Below are positions 1-8,607 of a stretch of 64,000 nucleotides of DNA, in pieces. Numbering within the stretch: the first letter of the stretch is position 1; each line of letters begins with the position of its first letter. The translations under genes and the position numbers were made by a program. A model generated the notes under the pieces. The model had not been told where the DNA came from, did no database searches, and saw only the letters and a list, made by a program, of their open reading frames with translations. The DNA is from CAYNRE01 sp964399535 (GTDB taxonomy: Bacteria > Planctomycetota > Planctomycetia > Pirellulales > CAYNRE01): positions 310,001 to 374,000 of the forward strand of contig CAYNRE010000055.1 in NCBI GenBank assembly GCA_964399535.1, given 5' to 3'.

Positions 1-212
1 GCGTTCTTGCCGCGCTCGAGCCGGGCGAGCCCGGGCGCGAGCATCTGATCCGCGAAGCGGCCGACGTGGTCTATCATCTGATGGTGCTGTTGGCCTGGCG
101 CGACGCTTCGCTGGCCGAAGTTGCCGGTGAACTGCGGCGCCGTTTTGGTGTCTCGGGATTGGCAGAAAAGGCCGCCCGATCTTCCTCGCCCACGCCGGAA
201 AGCAACCGATGA
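1..212 (+). CDS. hisE: Phosphoribosyl-ATP pyrophosphatase, C-terminal part
   Basis: The gene enters from the left edge; the first full codon is at position 3. The visible 69 residues hold the end of the all-alpha MazG-like fold of HisE: a conserved REAADVVYHLMVLL helix, which supplies the acidic metal-binding residues, then a helix ending in ELRRRFGVSGLAEK, the usual HisE C-terminus. The enzyme hydrolyses phosphoribosyl-ATP to phosphoribosyl-AMP and pyrophosphate, the second step of histidine synthesis, in the cytosol. Its TGA overlaps the ATG of hisG (ATGA), so the two genes, which encode consecutive steps, are probably translationally coupled. The N-terminus lies outside the window, so a HisI fusion cannot be excluded. 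Confidence 0.9.
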   Translation, partial: VLAALEPGEPGREHLIREAADVVYHLMVLLAWRDASLAEVAGELRRRFGVSGLAEKAARSSSPTPESNR

Positions 213-1090
213 CCAACCTGCGCATTGGCGTGCCCAGCAAGGGCCGCCTCTCGGATATTGCGATCGAACTGTTGCAGGAGGCCGGCCTGGGCTTCCGCCG
301 CCAGGAGCGCACGCTGTTCGCCTTGTGCCGGGGGCTGCCGATCGAAATCACCTTTCTGCGGACCGACGACATTCCGGTTTTATGCGCCGAGGGAGCGATT
401 GACCTGGGCATTACCGGGGGCGACCTGGTCGAAGAGAGCGGCGCCGCGGTGGTCGAGCGATTGAAGCTGGGAATCGGCAACTGCCGGCTGGCGCTCTGCG
501 TGCCCGAAGCGAGCCCCGTGCGGCAAATTGCCGAGCTGCGCGGCAAGCGGATTGCCACGAGTTTTCCGCAAACCACGGCCCGGTTTCTTGGCCGTCATGG
601 CGTAGAGACCAAGGTGGTTTGCTTATCGGGATCGGTCGAGATCATGATCGCCCTCGGCGTGGCGGACGCCGTGGTCGATTTGATCGAAACCGGCAGCACC
701 CTGGCGGCCAATCAACTGCGCATTCTGGACGAAATCGGCACCTATCAAACCGTGCTCATTCAGCGCAAGAGCCTGGGGCCTCCGAGCGGCGCCGGGAGCG
801 ACCGGGAAAAGGCGGAAACCGCCGAGCGATTGGTGCGCCGGCTCGAGGGGGTGGTCATCGCCCGCGGCTGGTCGCTGCTGGAATATCACATTTCCGTGGC
901 CCACCTCGAGGCGGCCAAGCGGATTACCCCGGGCCGTAAATCGCCCACCGTGAGCCCGCTGGCTGCCGACGGCTGGGTGGCCGTTCAGGCCATGGTGCGG
1001 CGAGGGGAAGTGGTCGAGAAGATGGACGAGTTGCAACAACTCGGCGCGTCGGCGATTCTCGAGATCCCGATCAGTAACTGCCGTCTTTAA
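209..1090 (+). CDS. hisG: ATP phosphoribosyltransferase (long form)
   Basis: HisG joins ATP and PRPP to give phosphoribosyl-ATP, the first and feedback-regulated step of histidine synthesis. The 293 residues fit the long, HisZ-independent form. The N-terminal part has the family start LRIGVPSKGRLS; the PRPP-site region reads VADAVVDLIETGSTL near residues 148-162. Residues about 215-290 form the extra ACT/PII-like regulatory domain, including the stretch from SPTVSPL to EIPISNCRL, that binds histidine in long forms. The start is the ATG overlapping the hisE stop. A hairpin directly follows the stop codon, so this may be the end of the operon. Confidence 0.95.
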   Translation: MTNLRIGVPSKGRLSDIAIELLQEAGLGFRRQERTLFALCRGLPIEITFLRTDDIPVLCAEGAIDLGITGGDLVEESGAAVVERLKLGIGNCRLALCVPEASPVRQIAELRGKRIATSFPQTTARFLGRHGVETKVVCLSGSVEIMIALGVADAVVDLIETGSTLAANQLRILDEIGTYQTVLIQRKSLGPPSGAGSDREKAETAERLVRRLEGVVIARGWSLLEYHISVAHLEAAKRITPGRKSPTVSPLAADGWVAVQAMVRRGEVVEKMDELQQLGASAILEIPISNCRL

Positions 1091-1091
1091 G

Positions 1092-1157
1092 CCTCGCGGC
1101 TTGCCGCTCGAGGGGGCCGGGGCTGGTTTACGTCGATCGAACCGCAAGCGGTCGATC
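1092..1157 (+). terminator. Two hairpins after hisG
   Basis: The first hairpin (1092-1113) pairs CCTCG/CGAGG with an inner CGG/CCG and starts two bases after the hisG stop. The second (1135-1157) pairs GATCG-ACCG with CGGTCGATC around a CAAG loop with one bulged A. Neither has a T-run, so they could reduce read-through, stabilise the hisG 3' end or structure the leader of the next gene. The terminator call is an inference. Confidence 0.35.
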
Positions 1158-1180
1158 CGACTTAAGGGAAGGTGCCATCG

Positions 1181-1894
1181 ATGAAGAACATTCCGCTGCA
1201 GCTCACCAAGAAATGGTTCAAAGCCAACCTGCCCGACTCGAAGGAAACCCAGCCGCTGAAAAAGCTGATCGAGCGATGCGAGGCAATGCTGATCGGAATG
1301 TCGCTGCCGGGCGATCTGAAGATCGAAGAGGTCAAGGGCCTGTTGCAATTGCTGGGCCAGATTCAGGCCGAGGTGAAGAAGCTCTTGGCCAAGAAAGACT
1401 GGGACGCCAAACAGGCCCCCAAGATTAAAGCGGCCCTGGCCGGTTACGAAAATGCCCTGAAGATTACCAAGAACTACGTGCTCACGATCGAGAAGGAGCG
1501 CGCGGCCGGGGTGAAACAAAAGGGGATTTCCGAAGGGGCTATCAGCGAACTGAACCAGGCCCTGTCCAAGGCCGAAAAGGCGCTGCCCGAGTTGGTCAAG
1601 AAGCTGACCCTATTGACCGAAGGCTACGGCAAAGCCGCTCCAGCCGATCAGGCCAAGCTGAAAAAGGCGGCCCAAAAACTGGTGCAGGACGCCAAAACCT
1701 CGGTCTTCGGTTCCAAGAAGGGAGACTGGGAAAAGCACTGGCAAGAGGTGCGCTTCCGGGCGGCGCCCGACAAGCTCAGCCCGGGTGATCGAAAGGTCAT
1801 CGAGCGTGATCTGGTTCAGTTGTCGCAGCGCACGGCCAAGATCATCAAGACCAGGGATCTGATCCTGCAGAAGTGCAAACCGGTGCTGAGCTAG
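1181..1894 (+). CDS. Lys-rich all-helical protein of unknown function
   Basis: I do not recognise this 237-residue protein. It is very rich in Lys, Ala, Leu and Glu, with long predicted helices (for example EVKKLLAKKDWDAKQAPKI and LPELVKKLTLLTEGYG) and no signal peptide, membrane segment or cysteine motif. It is therefore probably a cytosolic helical protein. The start chosen is ATG 1181, eight bases after a good AAGGGAAGG ribosome site; an in-frame GTG lies nine bases upstream. It sits 90 bp after hisG, past two small hairpins, and 37 bp before the next gene on the same strand. Function cannot be deduced. Confidence 0.75.
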   Translation: MKNIPLQLTKKWFKANLPDSKETQPLKKLIERCEAMLIGMSLPGDLKIEEVKGLLQLLGQIQAEVKKLLAKKDWDAKQAPKIKAALAGYENALKITKNYVLTIEKERAAGVKQKGISEGAISELNQALSKAEKALPELVKKLTLLTEGYGKAAPADQAKLKKAAQKLVQDAKTSVFGSKKGDWEKHWQEVRFRAAPDKLSPGDRKVIERDLVQLSQRTAKIIKTRDLILQKCKPVLS

Positions 1895-1931
1895 TTCCCC
1901 AGCCGTCTTGGGCCGCGCGAGGACACCTACG

Positions 1932-3203
1932 ATGATCGGTTGCCGTGGCGTGCCGTCGGTCCTGTGGCTCGTGCTGGTTGCCGCGGCCGGTGGCCCGGTC
2001 GGCCGGGCTGAAGACTGGCCGCAGTTTCGCGGGCCGCGGGGCGACGGCACCTGGCAGGGTCCCAACCTGCCCCCAGACTGGCCCGCAGCTGGGCTCAGCA
2101 CCCAGTGGCGCCAACCGCTGGGGGGCGGCTATGCGGGCGTGGTGGCCGCCGCGGGACGGGTATTTACGTTCGATCGGCTGAGCGAGCCAGCCGAAGTGGA
2201 ACGCGTGGCGGCCTGGGACCTGGAAACAGGCCAGCCGCTGTGGGAGCACCGCACCCAGGTGCGTTACGGCGAGCTCGACTATGGCAGCGGACCTCGCGCG
2301 GCGGCTACCGTCGTGGGAGATCGCGTTTACACGCTCGGCGCGCTCGGTCATGCCCAATGTCTGAACGCGGCGTCGGGCCAGGTGGTGTGGGAGATGGACC
2401 TGGTCGCCCGGGACCAGGCGGTAATTCCCACCTGGGGTTTGGCCGCCTCGCCGGTCGTGCACCGAAACCTGGTGCTCTTGCACGCCGGCGTGCCGGGGGG
2501 CTGCCTAATGGCGCTCGACCGCGAGACGGGGCGCGAGGTATGGCGCTCCGGCGACGATCTGGCTGGCTACGCGACGCCCGTCTTGGTGTCTCGTCCGGGC
2601 CACACGCTCGTGGTTTGCTGGTCTCCGCAGAATGTGCTCGGGTTCGACGCCGATACGGGGCGGTTGCTGTGGAGTTTGGCCTATCCGGTTACGTACGGGG
2701 TTTCCATCGCGGCACCGATTTTCGCCCGCGACCGGGTCTTGGTCAGCGGCTACTGGGAGGGCTCTCGAGCGATTCAACTGGGCAACTCGCCGGAAGCGGC
2801 TTCACTGGCCTGGGAAACCACCAAAGAACTGCAAGGGCTGATGTCGCAGCCGCTGGAGCGCGACGGTCTGGTCTATCTGCTCGATCGCGACGAGGGGCTG
2901 GTGTGTTTCGAGCTGGAAACCGGCCGCAAGCGGTGGGACGACGACCACCAGCTTACGCCGCGCGGCCGCAATCCGCAGGCCACGTTGGTCTGGCTCGGGG
3001 CGGGGGATCGAGCGCTAGCCCTGAACGCCGAAGGCGAACTAGTCTTGGCCCGGCTTAGTCCCGAAGGTTATCGGGAACTGGGCCGTACGAAAATCATTGG
3101 CCCGACCTGGGCGCACCCGGCCTACGTCGGCAATCGCGTAGTCGCGCGGAGCGATGAAGAGCTGGTATGCGTGTCGTTGGTACCAGGCGATCTGGCTCGG
3201 TAA
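1932..3203 (+). CDS. Secreted PQQ-like beta-propeller repeat protein
   Basis: The 423-residue protein begins with a signal peptide (MIGCRG..., hydrophobic core VLWLVLVAAAGG, cleavage near GRA-ED). The mature part opens with DWPQFRGPRGDG, a hallmark of planctomycete PQQ-like/BamB-type propellers. Blade motifs of the type A-W-D-L-E-T-G-Q-P-L-W-E, ALDRETGREVWR, GFDADTGRLLWS and CFELETGRKRWD recur about every 45-60 residues. Such proteins are periplasmic or exported scaffolds and only rarely bind PQQ; no dehydrogenase residues are evident, so no enzyme activity is proposed. ATG 1932 is preferred over an upstream TTG at 1908 because it begins the signal peptide. It converges with the next gene, with 21 bp between the stops. 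Confidence 0.85.
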   Translation: MIGCRGVPSVLWLVLVAAAGGPVGRAEDWPQFRGPRGDGTWQGPNLPPDWPAAGLSTQWRQPLGGGYAGVVAAAGRVFTFDRLSEPAEVERVAAWDLETGQPLWEHRTQVRYGELDYGSGPRAAATVVGDRVYTLGALGHAQCLNAASGQVVWEMDLVARDQAVIPTWGLAASPVVHRNLVLLHAGVPGGCLMALDRETGREVWRSGDDLAGYATPVLVSRPGHTLVVCWSPQNVLGFDADTGRLLWSLAYPVTYGVSIAAPIFARDRVLVSGYWEGSRAIQLGNSPEAASLAWETTKELQGLMSQPLERDGLVYLLDRDEGLVCFELETGRKRWDDDHQLTPRGRNPQATLVWLGAGDRALALNAEGELVLARLSPEGYRELGRTKIIGPTWAHPAYVGNRVVARSDEELVCVSLVPGDLAR

Positions 3204-3224
3204 CGTCCGCCCGTCGGCGTGGGC

Positions 3225-3824
3225 TTACGGCTCGGGCGCCGGCGCTGCCGCTTCGCCGTCCACGCCGTCGGACGTGCCCTCCTCCATGAGCTCGGCATTT
3301 TCGCCGTCGGGGCCGGCTTCCTCGGCGGACGAGTCTTCAATCTCGCCCTCGATCATTGGGGGCGGCGTGCCGTTGTCGGGCTCCAGGGTGCCCAGGTCCA
3401 AGGGGAAGGTCTCGCCGGAGGGCATTTCCAGCAGGAACTCGGGCTCATCACTGCCGGGACTGGTTTTCATCAGAATCGTACCGTCGCTCTTGGTGCCCTT
3501 GACCTTCATGCGGAAGACCTGCTCGCCGCTCGCCTGAGGCTGCATGGCACCGGACCAGTCGATCTCGGTCGACTCGATATCGCCGATGTGTTCCTGAACG
3601 ACCTCGTTCTTGGCCAACTCGGCCTTCATTTGGGTGAATGCCTGCTGCGCGCCCCAGTAGGTAAAGCCAGCACAGCCCAGGCAAATGAGCAGCCCGACGA
3701 CAACCACAACTCCCAGCACCATGAGCACGCAGCCACAGCCGCTCCGCTTCTTGGGTTCGGGCGGAAAGCCCCCCTGACCGTAAGGGTTTCCTTGGGCGGG
3801 CATGGGAGGGGGTGCCGTGCTCAT
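3225..3824 (-). CDS. Single-pass membrane protein with Coa1-like outer domain
   Basis: This 199-residue protein has a Pro/Gly-rich N-terminus, a basic KKRSGCGC stretch and one strong membrane helix (VLMVLGVVVVVGLLICLGCAG, about residues 33-55). A compact domain of about 90 residues follows (from QQAFTQMKAELAKN to FPLDLGTLEPD), then an acidic Glu/Asp/Ala/Pro tail. The N-in anchor followed by a small domain containing Q-V-F-R-M-K-V-K-G-T-K-S-D-G-T resembles the Coa1-like proteins seen in planctomycetes. That resemblance is by eye, and no role in oxidase assembly is shown. GAGGATATTC upstream serves as ribosome site. It stands alone between two genes on opposite strands. Confidence 0.65.
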   Translation of the reverse strand: MSTAPPPMPAQGNPYGQGGFPPEPKKRSGCGCVLMVLGVVVVVGLLICLGCAGFTYWGAQQAFTQMKAELAKNEVVQEHIGDIESTEIDWSGAMQPQASGEQVFRMKVKGTKSDGTILMKTSPGSDEPEFLLEMPSGETFPLDLGTLEPDNGTPPPMIEGEIEDSSAEEAGPDGENAELMEEGTSDGVDGEAAAPAPEP

Positions 3825-4045
3825 GGAATGAATATCCTCTGCATGGAATCAGTTGGCAGCCGCGTGCCGTCGAGCCCAGCTCGCCCGTCGGCACCTGGGC
3901 GATAGCATAGCAATCTGGAACGGCGCGAACAGCCGGGCAGGCTCAATTCCGAGAGTTTTCCAGCCCGAAGCGCCGCTTGGTTTCGCCGGGGCATGGCGCC
4001 GCCCCGGCGCCACGCCAGCAAACTGGGAGCGAAGCGCCGGCGAGG

Positions 4046-5797
4046 CTACGACCGCGGCAACTGCGAGCGTAGCAATCGGCCGTAGCGCTGGTGACCGTAA
4101 TCGGCGGCGAACTGGTTGCCTTCATAGGCCAGGCGACCCCCCACCAGCACCTGGCGGACCACACCGTCGGAGCGTTTCACCATTCGCATGGTGCCGAGCC
4201 GCGGATCGTCGTACTCCACGGGGTCGCCCAGCCCGTGGCGCAGTTTTTCCGGATCGATGACGATTACATCGGCCCAATCGCCGGGCCGGATCCGGCCGGT
4301 ATCGAGCCCCAACCAACTGGCGGTTTCGCCGGTAAGCTTGGCCACGGCGCTGTGCACGCTCATCAATTCCGGGTGGTTGTACACCTGCTGCAGCATTTGC
4401 AGGCCGCCGTCTTGGAAGGCCATATTCCGGTTGTGGGCCCCCGAATCATTGAAACCCGGCAGCGTGGTGGGGTGCGCCAGAATGTAGCGGCGCTGGGCGG
4501 GGCGGTCGTTGGTAACCACGGTCTTCCAGCGAACCTGGTCGTCGTAGGCCGCCAACAGGTCGAGGAAATACTCCAGCGGGTCGGCGCCCGCTTCCTCGGC
4601 CAGTTGCTGAAACGATTTTCCGGCGCTGCCCGGCAGGGGGCAGGAAACGACGAACATATCGTCCAGATCGCGATGAAACACCCGCTGGCCGCTGGCCAGC
4701 CACTCGCGGCGAAACTGCGCGCGAAATTTCGAGTCGCGGAACATTTCGCGGCGCTCTTCGGGCGTGGCGGTGATGGCCGCGACGCCGGCGGGAAACTCCT
4801 CGAACAGCGGCGTGTGCACGCCGTCGCAGTAGTTCAAAAACGGCTCGGCCAGTGCCTGCCAGCGAATATTGGCGCGAAATACGCGGTTCAGAAGCGTCGC
4901 CCCGTGGGTCGCGATTTGGTAGATGCGGCGGTTGGTTTTCACGTCCATGGCGGCCACGATCGTGGTCTTCAGCGGCTTGCGCAGCACCCCGGTCGAAATC
5001 ATGCCCAAGACGGCCACGGTGCTCTTGGTGAGTGCGTTGGGCGTGGCTTGCAGCACCCGTCCCCAGCGGCGAACCACGTCGGCCAGGCTGCGGTACTCGC
5101 TGGGGTGAGCATGCTGCGAAGGAACCGAGATTCCCTTGAACGGCTCGCCGTCGAGCCGGTGCCAGGGCAGCATGTCGATCGACAGCCCCAGATAGCCGGC
5201 CTGCATGGCCTCGTCGACGATCTTGCCCATCGCGGTCAGCTCGTCGCGGCTGGCCTTGGCCACGCTCAAACTTCGCTCCATGCCCATCACATGGGCGCGA
5301 ATGCTGGAATGGCCGATGAAGCTCGACACGTTCGGCCCAAGGGGCAGGGTGTCGAGGTGCTCGTAATAGGTGCGCACGTCGCGCCAGGTAAGCTCGGGGC
5401 CCAACCAGCGCGACAACAGATCGCGCGGCAGGCTCTCGACCCGGCAAAACAGATCGAGCAAGTCTTTCTTGCTGCCAAGCGCCGTCGAGAGCGAGCAGTT
5501 GCCCATCACCACCGTGGTGACTCCGTGCCGGACCGATTCCTCCAGTCCCGGCAGGGCCTCGATCTCGGCATCGTAGTGCGTATGGATATCGAGCATGCCC
5601 GGTGTGACCCAGCAGCCAGAGGCGTCGATTTCGCGGGCACCTCGATGTTCCAGGCGGGGGCCGCTGGCCAAGACTTTGCCGTTGGCAATCGCCAGGTCGC
5701 CGGGCACCGAAGGACGGTCCGTGCCATCGAAGATTTGACCGTTGCGAATGACCAGGTCGCAGGTAGGCGACGCCGACCCGGAGACGTTTTCCGACAT
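4046..5797 (-). CDS. N-acyl-D-amino-acid deacylase family amidohydrolase
   Basis: The 583-residue protein is a metal-dependent amidohydrolase of the D-aminoacylase/dihydroorotase superfamily. It has the N-terminal beta-sandwich strand DLVIRNGQIFDGTDRPSV, the metal-site motif PGMLDIHTHYDAE near residues 65-77, GHSSIRAHVMG, the catalytic Asp region FNDSGAHNRN, and a C-terminal return to the sandwich (GRIRPGDWADVIVIDPEKL). Relatives hydrolyse N-acyl-D-amino acids or related cyclic amides; the true substrate here is unknown. No signal peptide is present with the chosen ATG 5797, which has a GAGAG ribosome site about ten bases upstream. The frame stays open to 5968, but that extension has no family similarity. 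Confidence 0.85.
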   Translation of the reverse strand: MSENVSGSASPTCDLVIRNGQIFDGTDRPSVPGDLAIANGKVLASGPRLEHRGAREIDASGCWVTPGMLDIHTHYDAEIEALPGLEESVRHGVTTVVMGNCSLSTALGSKKDLLDLFCRVESLPRDLLSRWLGPELTWRDVRTYYEHLDTLPLGPNVSSFIGHSSIRAHVMGMERSLSVAKASRDELTAMGKIVDEAMQAGYLGLSIDMLPWHRLDGEPFKGISVPSQHAHPSEYRSLADVVRRWGRVLQATPNALTKSTVAVLGMISTGVLRKPLKTTIVAAMDVKTNRRIYQIATHGATLLNRVFRANIRWQALAEPFLNYCDGVHTPLFEEFPAGVAAITATPEERREMFRDSKFRAQFRREWLASGQRVFHRDLDDMFVVSCPLPGSAGKSFQQLAEEAGADPLEYFLDLLAAYDDQVRWKTVVTNDRPAQRRYILAHPTTLPGFNDSGAHNRNMAFQDGGLQMLQQVYNHPELMSVHSAVAKLTGETASWLGLDTGRIRPGDWADVIVIDPEKLRHGLGDPVEYDDPRLGTMRMVKRSDGVVRQVLVGGRLAYEGNQFAADYGHQRYGRLLRSQLPRS

Positions 5798-6327
5798 GAG
5801 ACGCACTCTCTCAGGACAAAAAAAGGACGTGAACCGAACCACTCGGCCGGACTGAGCCCTGGACCGGGAACCAGCGTTCTCTTTCCCCTCGGCAAGGCCG
5901 CCAAGCCCCCAGTCGGCTGAACAAGCCCCGTGGGCGGGGAGGGGGACCAATCCTAGTTCGGCTCGCAACCAGAACGCGGTTCTCGCCGACAGCCCAGGGG
6001 CTGGCCCCTATCGTAGCGCGGCAGAACCTCGCATGTCCATAAGCGCAAAGGGTTTACCAAGGGCTCACTGGCCGTCGGCCATGGCCCTGGGCCAGGCGAG
6101 CCAACCCGCGCGGATCACCCCGCAGGGGAGCCAAAGCCGCTCGGCCGCGGGCTGCCTGCTTAGTTAACTCGTGTGCTGGCAATTGGTTGGGCCCTGGACC
6201 GGCCTGGCTCGCCCGGGGCTCGCGGTCGAGGGCAACACCATTGGGAACGGGGCTAATCGCTCCTCTCCGGGGCAGGGGGGCGGAGCGCTCGGCATCGATT
6301 CTCGAAGGAATCGATTGCGGCGCCGCG
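5798..6327. other. Intergenic region, 530 bp, with one perfect hairpin
   Basis: The region lies between the deacylase and the cyclophilin, both on the minus strand. I find no convincing coding frame, RNA gene or repeat. The only clear structure is the hairpin described separately at 6294-6315. It probably holds the deacylase promoter, but no good -35/-10 pair is obvious. Confidence 0.5.
6294..6315 (-). terminator. Perfect 8-bp hairpin after the cyclophilin gene
   Basis: ATCGATTC and GAATCGAT pair perfectly around a six-base TCGAAG loop, 13 bases past the cyclophilin stop on the minus strand. There is no T-run, so termination is only inferred from position. Confidence 0.4.
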
Positions 6328-7167
6328 CTAACGCCGACTTGTCCGGCCGCTGCTCAGCCCCTCGGCCGGCGCGGAGTCGCCGCGCTTGCCCGCGTGGCTG
6401 GTTCGGGCCGCCACGATTGGCTCGGATTTGCGCGGCGCGTCGGGGTCGCAGTGAGTCACTCGCAGCAACACGATCGGCTCGCGGGGCAACATCTCGAGCC
6501 GACCTTGATTGTGGACCGGCACCCGGGACATGGCTTCGATCACTTCCCATCCCGAAACGACCTCTCCGAATACGCAGTAGCCAAATTCCTCCGGCTCGTC
6601 TCCCTGGTGATCGAGCAGCCGGTTATCGGCCAGGTTAAAAAAGAATTGTCGCGTGGCACTGTCGGTTTCTCGCAGTTGGCGGGCCATGGCGACGGTGCCG
6701 CGACGGTTGGATCGAGAATGCGTCGCCTCGTTGGCGATTGGTGCCCGGGCGGGTTGCTCGACCAGGTGCTGGTCGTAACCTCCGGCCAGAATCAGATAGC
6801 CTTCGACCACCTGGTGCACGATCGAACCGTCGTATTCGCCCGCGTCGACGTAATCGAGGAAATTCGCCACCGTCTGCGGAGCGTCGTGCGCGTGTAGCCG
6901 CAGTTCAATGGTGCCTAGCGACGTTTCGATGCGCACCAAGGGTTGGGCCGGATCCTCATTCACGGCGGCTGCCAGGTCTGCCCCACGACTGTCTCCAGGC
7001 CCAACGGGCCGGGCCGCGGTGCGCCGTGCCCGGGGGTCCGCCGGGGCTGAGGCGGTAGCCGTTCGTTTTCCACGCGGCGCGGGCGCCGCGGCTTTTTCCG
7101 GCGTTGGGCTTGAGCAGCCTGCCAAGACCCCCAGCATCGTCAGCCACCAGGCAACACCATGGGCCAA
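6328..7167 (-). CDS. Lipoprotein cyclophilin-type peptidyl-prolyl isomerase homologue
   Basis: The protein starts with a short lipoprotein signal (LTMLGVLAGC, lipobox LAGC), then a Pro/Ala/Arg-rich linker, then a cyclophilin domain from VRIETSLGTIELRLH to GWEVIEAMSRVPVHNQG, so it should be anchored outside the cytoplasm. Core family residues are present (QTVANFLDYV, RQFFFNLADN, FGEVV). The catalytic Arg of the usual FHR motif is Gln here (VHQ), which argues for weak or no isomerase activity. The start is uncertain: TTG 7167 gives a normal lipoprotein signal but lacks a clear ribosome site. The frame stays open to 7455, and an intermediate TTG would add an Arg-rich N-terminus. Confidence 0.7.
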   Translation of the reverse strand: MAHGVAWWLTMLGVLAGCSSPTPEKAAAPAPRGKRTATASAPADPRARRTAARPVGPGDSRGADLAAAVNEDPAQPLVRIETSLGTIELRLHAHDAPQTVANFLDYVDAGEYDGSIVHQVVEGYLILAGGYDQHLVEQPARAPIANEATHSRSNRRGTVAMARQLRETDSATRQFFFNLADNRLLDHQGDEPEEFGYCVFGEVVSGWEVIEAMSRVPVHNQGRLEMLPREPIVLLRVTHCDPDAPRKSEPIVAARTSHAGKRGDSAPAEGLSSGRTSRR

Positions 7168-7635
7168 ACGGCCAAGCCGGAACGACCGGTCGAGCGTGTT
7201 CGCCGGTCGAGATCGCCCGGGGGTCCTGGAAAGCAAACCGGGCCGTGTATCGTGTGCTAGCAAAGTTGCGGAGCTCCAAGGGGGTACGACTGCAAATTCC
7301 CGCCGGTGGGCTGCGGGAGGGCCCTCCGCGCGGGGTGCGGAAGGGAGCTGCGGTCGCGCAGTGGGGTAGGCAGACCTTGTCGGGCCTCGAAGCCAGTGCC
7401 GTCTGCCTGGATTCGAAGCGGGCGGTATGATGAGAACACCGGCCGCCTCGTGCAATCGGAGTTCTTGGTCCAGGTAAAACCAGGAAGTTCAGGTAAGCAA
7501 ACGCCATACTTTGGGTGAACTGGAGAAGTCGCTGGCCTGTCGGGCCGGTGCGACCGGTCGAACGAAAAAGCGGGGACGGGGGGGCCACGCATCCGTGGGC
7601 GAGGCCATTGGGGAATCGTTGCGAGGACCGCGCGA
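7168..7635. other. Divergent intergenic region, 468 bp
   Basis: It separates the cyclophilin (minus) from the plus-strand gene at 7636. It may include the true 5' end of the cyclophilin. No RNA gene, repeat or strong promoter was recognised. Confidence 0.4.
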
Positions 7636-8607
7636 ATGACCGGACGCTGGTTCAATGTGCTGGTGGTTTTGTTCTGGCTGGCCACGATGAGTTGGTTGAT
7701 CACGGCCAAGGTGTTGCCACCGCTGCTGGTGGGCGAACCGCCGACCTATCGCGACATCATTCGCGAGTCCGCCGACGAGGCTCCGCCCGGTCCCTCGCTC
7801 TGGCACCTGTTCTTCAATTCGCGCGAGGTGGGTTGGGCCAGAAACGAGACGCTCAACCGGACGGACGGCATGGTCGAAATGCGCGGCGAAGTACATTTTC
7901 GCCATCTCCCCTGGGACGAAATCTCGCCCTTTCGGCTCGGCTCCGTGGCCGAACTCGGATTGGGAGATCAACAAGGGATGAGCCTGGACGCTGAAAACTC
8001 GGTGCTGGTCGATCGGCTCGGTCGCCCGGAAGAGTTCCGCTCGAAACTGCAGCTAGGGTTGATGCCCGAGGCGATCGAGATGCAGGGCCGGGTCGCGGGG
8101 AACGAGCTGGCGCTGACGGTGCGCATTGGCGGATTCCGCTATCCCACCAAACTGTATTTGCCCAACGATGCCATCCTGAGCGACGTGCTCTCGCCGCAGC
8201 CGAAACTGCCCCACTTGAAGGTCGGGCAAACCTGGACCGTGCCGGTTTACAGCCCGTTTTCCCCGCCGAATCAGCCGATGCAGGTGCTCAAGGCCGTGGT
8301 CGAGCGGGAGGAAACGGTCGTCTGGGGTGGTCGCGGGGTGCGGACTCGGGTCGTGGTGTATCGCGGCGATCAAGGAGCCGGGTTGGGCCGGGCGCAGAGC
8401 ATTCACGGCAAGGCCTGGGTTCGCGGCGACGGGGTGGTGGTGCGCCAGGAAGTGAACCTGATGCAGAACACCTTGCGATTCGAGCTTTTGGCCCCCAACG
8501 ACCCGATTCCGAGCGAGATGCAAGTTCCGGCGCGGGACGGCGGAGACGAGCCCCACGCCTCGGACGAGTCGCTTTCAGATTCGCTGCCGAAAGCCGCGAC
8601 CCCATGA
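7636..8607 (+). CDS. Membrane-anchored protein of unknown function
   Basis: This 323-residue protein has one N-terminal membrane helix (VLVVLFWLATMSWLITAKVL, about residues 9-28) and a long presumed periplasmic part of beta character. The latter contains SREVGWARNETLNR near residue 61 and PHLKVGQTWTVPVYSPFSPP near residue 190. I do not recognise a catalytic motif. The pattern of a 'how is this field transformed' beta protein with a VWGG-turn is seen in planctomycete proteins of unknown role, but I assign no function. GAGGA upstream of ATG 7636 is a fair ribosome site. Its TGA overlaps the ATG of the following methyltransferase (ATGA), so they are probably coupled. Confidence 0.7.
   Translation: MTGRWFNVLVVLFWLATMSWLITAKVLPPLLVGEPPTYRDIIRESADEAPPGPSLWHLFFNSREVGWARNETLNRTDGMVEMRGEVHFRHLPWDEISPFRLGSVAELGLGDQQGMSLDAENSVLVDRLGRPEEFRSKLQLGLMPEAIEMQGRVAGNELALTVRIGGFRYPTKLYLPNDAILSDVLSPQPKLPHLKVGQTWTVPVYSPFSPPNQPMQVLKAVVEREETVVWGGRGVRTRVVVYRGDQGAGLGRAQSIHGKAWVRGDGVVVRQEVNLMQNTLRFELLAPNDPIPSEMQVPARDGGDEPHASDESLSDSLPKAATP

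Noticed and set aside
4091..5920. A 609-codon open frame antisense to the amidohydrolase
   Set aside because: It mirrors the real gene in GC-rich DNA; the translation is rich in His, Gln, Arg and Gly without domain patterns.
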